64,000 bases of DNA from Hepsetus odoe (taxonomy: Eukaryota; Chordata; Actinopteri; Characiformes; Hepsetidae), in the NCBI GenBank assembly GCA_017165825.1, contig CM029383.1, positions 9,633,419 through 9,697,418 of the forward strand, in the 5' to 3' direction. Numbering within the stretch: the first letter of the stretch is position 1; the number at the start of each line of letters is the position of its first letter. Positions 1-64,000 of the stretch are shown here, piece by piece. Under the pieces are notes generated by a model. The model made no database searches and was not told the DNA's origin. It saw only the letters and a list, made by a program, of their open reading frames with translations. The translations under genes and the position numbers were made by a program.

Positions 1-266
1 CTCTCTCTCTGGGTGAGAAGGGTGGTCCTCCCTTCCCTCCACTCAGTAAAATAAAAACAAAACAGGAAACTTGTGTATGCAGTAAAAGTTCCATCCAGCT
101 TGGTGTATAAAAGATACAAGATGGTTGATGGACCTCTTTGATCGAAGATTAAGGCTAACCGATGTCCTTTTCATCGCAACGAAATGGTATAAACAGTAAT
201 CCTTGTGAAAAATTTTTCTTGCAGAGAATGATGTTTGTAAAGATCCCATCACAGCACCAGCCTCAC

Positions 267-60446
<60,180 letters not shown>

Positions 60447-61479
60447 GGTGCCTGGAGTGGAAGCCACAGGCAGAAACCTCTCCCGCTCTGTCCTCCTCTT
60501 CTGCCTCTCTCAGACTGTCAGCCACTGCCTCCGCTCTCTCTGCTGGCCTGCACATTCAGAGTGTGAGTGTGTGTGTGTGTGTGTGACACTTCTGAAGGAC
60601 AGCGGACTTGTATGGAGTGAGAGAATAGCAACACTCTGCTTTCTTCATCTGTCTCTCTCAAGAAGTTCATCAGACTCCACTTCTGTCTTCAGATTAGTGT
60701 TAGAATGAATTCTCAACTGATTAGACCAACACACTGGATGTCCCAAAGTTTGTAGACACCAGGGTCTCTTCTGAAGAAACTGTGTTTCTCTCCAGCGCGG
60801 TGGTCTATACTCGTTTATTGACCAAGAGGTCACAAGTTCAAATCCTACCTCCACCACCACCACCACTTGAGCAAATCCCTGAAGCCAAAGTTCCTCCAGG
60901 CAGACTGTCCCTGATATTAGGAAGTCACTAAATGCTGGAAATAATTAATGGAGGTCCCCCCCACCCCATTTGCTGCTGGAAGGGGTGGAGCACTCCACTG
61001 AGTTGTGGACCAGGAGGTTGTGGGTCTCTTTCCCCTCCAAAACCATTTGAGAGTGTCTTATTAATTACTTGCGCAATGGCCCACCTGTTCTTTTAAAAGC
61101 ACCTTTAAAACAACCTAGGGTTGTCCCAGAAGTTCTCCATCATAAAGATCCATTTCTCAGATTAAAATGCTTTCCTAATGTCCCCCTCCATTATCAAGAT
61201 ATGAGAAACTGAAAGTAAAATCTCATTTTATTTATAATAAAAAAAAAAAAAATAATAAAAAAAAAGTATTTTACATTTTATTAAGAACAAACAAAAGTCA
61301 CAAACTTACAAAAAAAAATGCAATAAAAAAAAAAAATGGACCCGGTCCCCCTCAGATCGGCCAGTTACTTAAAGTGAGCGTGCTTTCCAGATATAAAAAC
61401 ACACGTACATGTTAAAAAATAACACAAAAAGAAAACACCCATAAGAGCAGATATGAGTCAAGTGAAGTGCGGGAGAATA
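60447..61479. promoter_or_regulatory. Intergenic interval: ryr1 5' UTR/promoter region and 3' UTR of the upstream gene
   Basis: This roughly 1-kb interval separates the ryr1 start codon from the stop codon of the next minus-strand gene. The ryr1 core promoter should lie here or overlap the neighbour's 3' UTR. A short CA repeat (about 60561-60583) and purine-rich sequence lie just upstream of the ryr1 ATG; I see no convincing TATA box. A degenerate SINE-B copy occupies about 60798-60946. On the minus strand AATAAA-type hexamers occur around 61227-61235, followed by A/T-rich runs, so the neighbour's transcript probably ends near there. The placement is inferred. Confidence 0.5.
60798..60946 (+). 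mobile_element. Degenerate SINE-B copy upstream of ryr1
   Basis: It keeps GTGGTCTATACTCG, CACAAGTTCAAATCC and CAGACTGTCCCTGATATTAGG, ending CACTAAATGCTGGAAAT. It is heavily diverged and lies between ryr1 and the neighbouring gene, in the presumed promoter region. Confidence 0.5.
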
Positions 61480-63333
61480 TCAGAGCTGCAACGGCTTCCA
61501 CGTCGTCATTCGAACTTCATGCGAGGGCCAACGGGGGGAGTCTCGATAGTGCCTCCTGGAGGCCTGCTGCTGAAATGGATAGGAAGGAGGTGAGAGGTCG
61601 AGGGAAAGGGAATATTTCTCAGCCACGTTGCTGCTGATGGAGAGTAAGCCATCAAAGGAAAGGCAGGTGAGGTCTTTGCACAGGGAAGCTTCATATGGAG
61701 GGGTGGAGTAGGGCTCTGCGAAGCTGCTGAACCGGAGGTCTGTTGGAGAACTTAGAGATTTCCCACTTGGAGGTGATGGAGGAGATCCATCATAATGAAC
61801 GTTTAAGTGAGGCTCTTGTGGCGTTGACTGCGAAAACACAGCAGAATCCTGATCTTGGTCAATTCTGTGGCACTGATGCACCAACAGTTTGTGAAGGTCA
61901 GACTCTGCTTCATGACCCTCTGACCCAGGTGCAGTCATGAACTCCTCAAATTGGAGATGTTGGCTCTCTTGAGAAGCAACCAAAGTAAGATCATCCACAG
62001 GAGACGGTTCATCAGGGGGGTCCAGAGCTTGGTTGGGATCAGCTGGGATGTCACAAAGTGGCTGTGAGTCCCTGCATGAATCTGCATATACATCACTCAG
62101 ATCCACCAAAGCCTTCTGAGGACTTTCTCCGGGCACCAGCTCTGGAACGCCCTCGTGGCTGAAAGAGCGGCTGAAGCGCCGTGCCCCCTGCCTGCGGAGT
62201 CTGGTGGAGGTCTTCTGGGGGCCAAGCTGAGGGACAGCGCCCCTCGGTGTCCGCAGGAACGAAGCCAGAGCACTTAAACTCCTGATCCGCTCTGTAACAG
62301 ACAGCCTCTGGATCCTCTTCGAGCCAGTATCAGTATTCATTGTCTTGTCCTTCTTTCTGTCCAAAACTGATACATACTTTCTCCTCTGCGTATTTTCTCG
62401 TCCTCCTTTCTCTTTGCCACCCTCCTTCTTTCCATCTGGGAGCGGCAGGTTTACAGGTGCGGACCAAATGTCGACATCAAAGGCAGGCACTTTGGTGCTG
62501 ACGTCCTTCTGGGACTCATCAGCCTCATCACAGCAGGGCTCTAAGGCTACCTCGGGCATGCTGATGGACCTGCGGGGCCGAGAGCCCTTCTTGGGGCTTC
62601 TGTTCACCCGTTTAGTTTCCGTAGGCTGTTCGTCCTTTTCCTTGGTCTTTGCTGTGTTTCCTGCCACTGGACTCTCATTGGCAGCCTGGATCTCAGTTTG
62701 CGTAGTGCTTTCCATTACGTTGTATTCTAACACCACTTCTGAATTACCGTCCTCAAGCAGGACCCATTTGTCATCATCGCCGGGTTCCTCACTGTCCTGT
62801 CTCTGGACATCACAGAAAGTCTCCGGAGACTCAGGGTGCACGTCCTCAGGGTTTTCCACAAAACTACAGTTCAACAGGTCAGGATCGTCGTCAACTTCAC
62901 TGCCAATTACCACTGCAAGACACACAGAGTTGGTGAAGCGACAGACAGGACGCTGCATGTGCTGGAAAAGGTTTTCAGTTACAAATGAAGCTCCCAACCT
63001 GCTCCAGGCCCATCTATCAGAATATAAGGTATCTTCAGTGATGTCTCACTGTCCAAGGTTGGTTTCACATCATACAGGTTTCTGCAGGCACTTGATAGTG
63101 GTTCAGCGTCATGATCAGCACCATCCGCCTGTTCAAAGATGCAGCATTAAATCATTATAGAACGGATCTTTTAGTACCGGAAACCTTAGTAACCCTCATC
63201 GTTACAGATCAACAAGCAGGAAGGGATTTCAGAACTGCAAATGTAAAAAGGACTCACCGGGCTGCTGCTGCTGGACATGCTGAAAAAGCGAAGTGATCTC
63301 CTGTGATAAACTCTGGCCTCTTCCTTTGGAGGC
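61480..63333 (-). CDS. Unrecognised gene, last three exons (disordered serine-rich C-terminus)
   Basis: Three minus-strand exons join in phase: 63258-63333 (76 bp), 62999-63128 (130 bp) and 61480-62912 (1,433 bp, ending TGA). All have GT donors and AG acceptors. The reading frame is open at the 5' end of the first exon, so more exons probably lie beyond 63333. The peptide runs from EEARVYHRRSLRFFSMSSSS through YDVKPTLDSETSLKIPYILI into VVIGSEVDDDPDLLNCSFVE. It then becomes about 400 residues of acidic, Ser/Pro-rich and basic patches with no obvious globular domain. Possible kinase or 14-3-3-type motifs are RPRRSISMPE and RRFSRSFSHE, and there is a basic amphipathic stretch KRIQRLSVTERIRSLSALAS. 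I could not assign a family. It looks like the C-terminal part of a larger signalling or scaffold protein, but that is a guess. Confidence 0.8.
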
Positions 63334-64000
63334 CTATGAAGAAGACACAGCTGCTCAAAGTTTATCGCTTGCTAAGGTCAACAAGTCTTAAGCGTTTACA
63401 GACGGAAAAGGTGAAAGGACATTTTGTAATCCCCCATGTGCTTTAGCTACAGTGTACACTGAATCATTTCATCCCTGAACGAATGAAATCACTGACATGA
63501 CTCACAGGACTGGACTTCAGAGCAGCTGAACTGAATGTCTGTATTTTGTGAATTATGAGAGCAGAGGTACTTGTAATCGATGCTGTACATCACAGATGGG
63601 AATAGAGGGAGGAATCAGGGGCAGCCTGATGCTGCACAGATGTGGTCACAGGTTGATTCCTGGATAGAATGGATACCTACAATTTTTGGGAAAGGGCTGC
63701 CCAGCTGTTGTTCACAAGCCTTATTTAGTGACCTACCTGATCAGACACACCTGGTTCAGCTCACCTGTTCATCACTAGATTTGGTGAGTCTCTCTTAGGA
63801 GGGAGCCAACAAACTGTGTGTCCTCCAGGACTCCTGCTTTAGAGGCAGCCCATCACCTCTTATTCACTTAAACAGAGAGCTCTGCTGGATCCCTGCTCTC
63901 TACACCAGGTTAAAATCTCTCTCACACAACAAACACGTTTCCACTTTATGGAAATGAGCCCAGCAGCTGAGATCAGTCAGTCTGGTCTTCCAGAAATTGG
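63334..64000. other. Upstream end of window, no exon identified
   Basis: Upstream of the first recognised exon of the neighbour gene. The sequence is probably intronic; I see no convincing splice-flanked open frame or repeat here. Confidence 0.4.

Noticed and set aside
62345..63160. 271-codon plus-strand open frame
   Set aside because: It overlaps the unrecognised gene's exons on the opposite strand and crosses their splice sites; composition is typical of an antisense frame over low-complexity coding sequence.

Overview
The window is vertebrate nuclear DNA, almost certainly from a teleost fish. Long introns hold CA/TG microsatellites, Tc1/mariner copies, fold-back MITEs and tRNA-headed SINEs typical of ray-finned fish. 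The dominant coding signal is a ryanodine receptor split into many small GT-AG exons on the minus strand.

Main gene. From 60446 down to 267 lies the 5' four fifths of one ryr1 gene (skeletal-muscle type ryanodine receptor). I traced 87 coding exons by reading the minus strand against the known RyR family sequence. Their lengths sum to 11,976 nt, which is 3,992 codons. Every junction keeps phase and I saw no stop or frameshift. Exon 1 carries the start codon in a strong Kozak context. Exon 87 ends at the ...LTEYIQ position of the helical core. The remaining roughly 1,000 codons (EF hands, divergent region 1, transmembrane pore) lie beyond base 1. RyR1 identity rests on the lysine-rich ENEKD-type insert in exons 29-30, the very long acidic tract in exon 36, the [11 protein letters not shown] repeat and the [11 protein letters not shown] motif. 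Fish usually have two copies (ryr1a and ryr1b), and I cannot say which this is.

Layout. 60399-60446 is exon 1, followed by a 4.8 kb intron 1. 45500-55578 holds the N-terminal beta-trefoil/MIR/RIH exons. 38335-42994 holds SPRY1 and the first RYR repeats. 30928-35816 holds SPRY2 and SPRY3. 28365-29699 holds the acidic-region exons. 15107-28087 is a dense run of solenoid exons including the phosphorylation-site repeat. 267-14843 holds the calmodulin-binding exon, the spot that is alternatively spliced in mammals, an 18-bp micro-exon and the start of the core solenoid. Most mobile DNA sits in introns 1, 3, 4, 17, 25, 34, 79, 80 and 84.

Upstream neighbour. 61480-63333 (minus strand) is the 3' part of a second gene: three in-phase exons ending in a long serine-rich, apparently disordered C-terminus. 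I do not recognise the family. It ends about 1 kb upstream of the ryr1 start codon, so the two genes lie head to tail and the ryr1 promoter must sit in or near 60447-61479.

I found no bacterial, viral or CRISPR-like system. The most interesting items are the in-frame 18-bp micro-exon, the fusion of the mammalian ASII segment into a larger exon, the expanded acidic tract, the unrecognised neighbour gene, and several repeat structures (a nearly palindromic MITE, a minisatellite, a degenerate GGGCC-rich tandem array and duplicated intronic segments).
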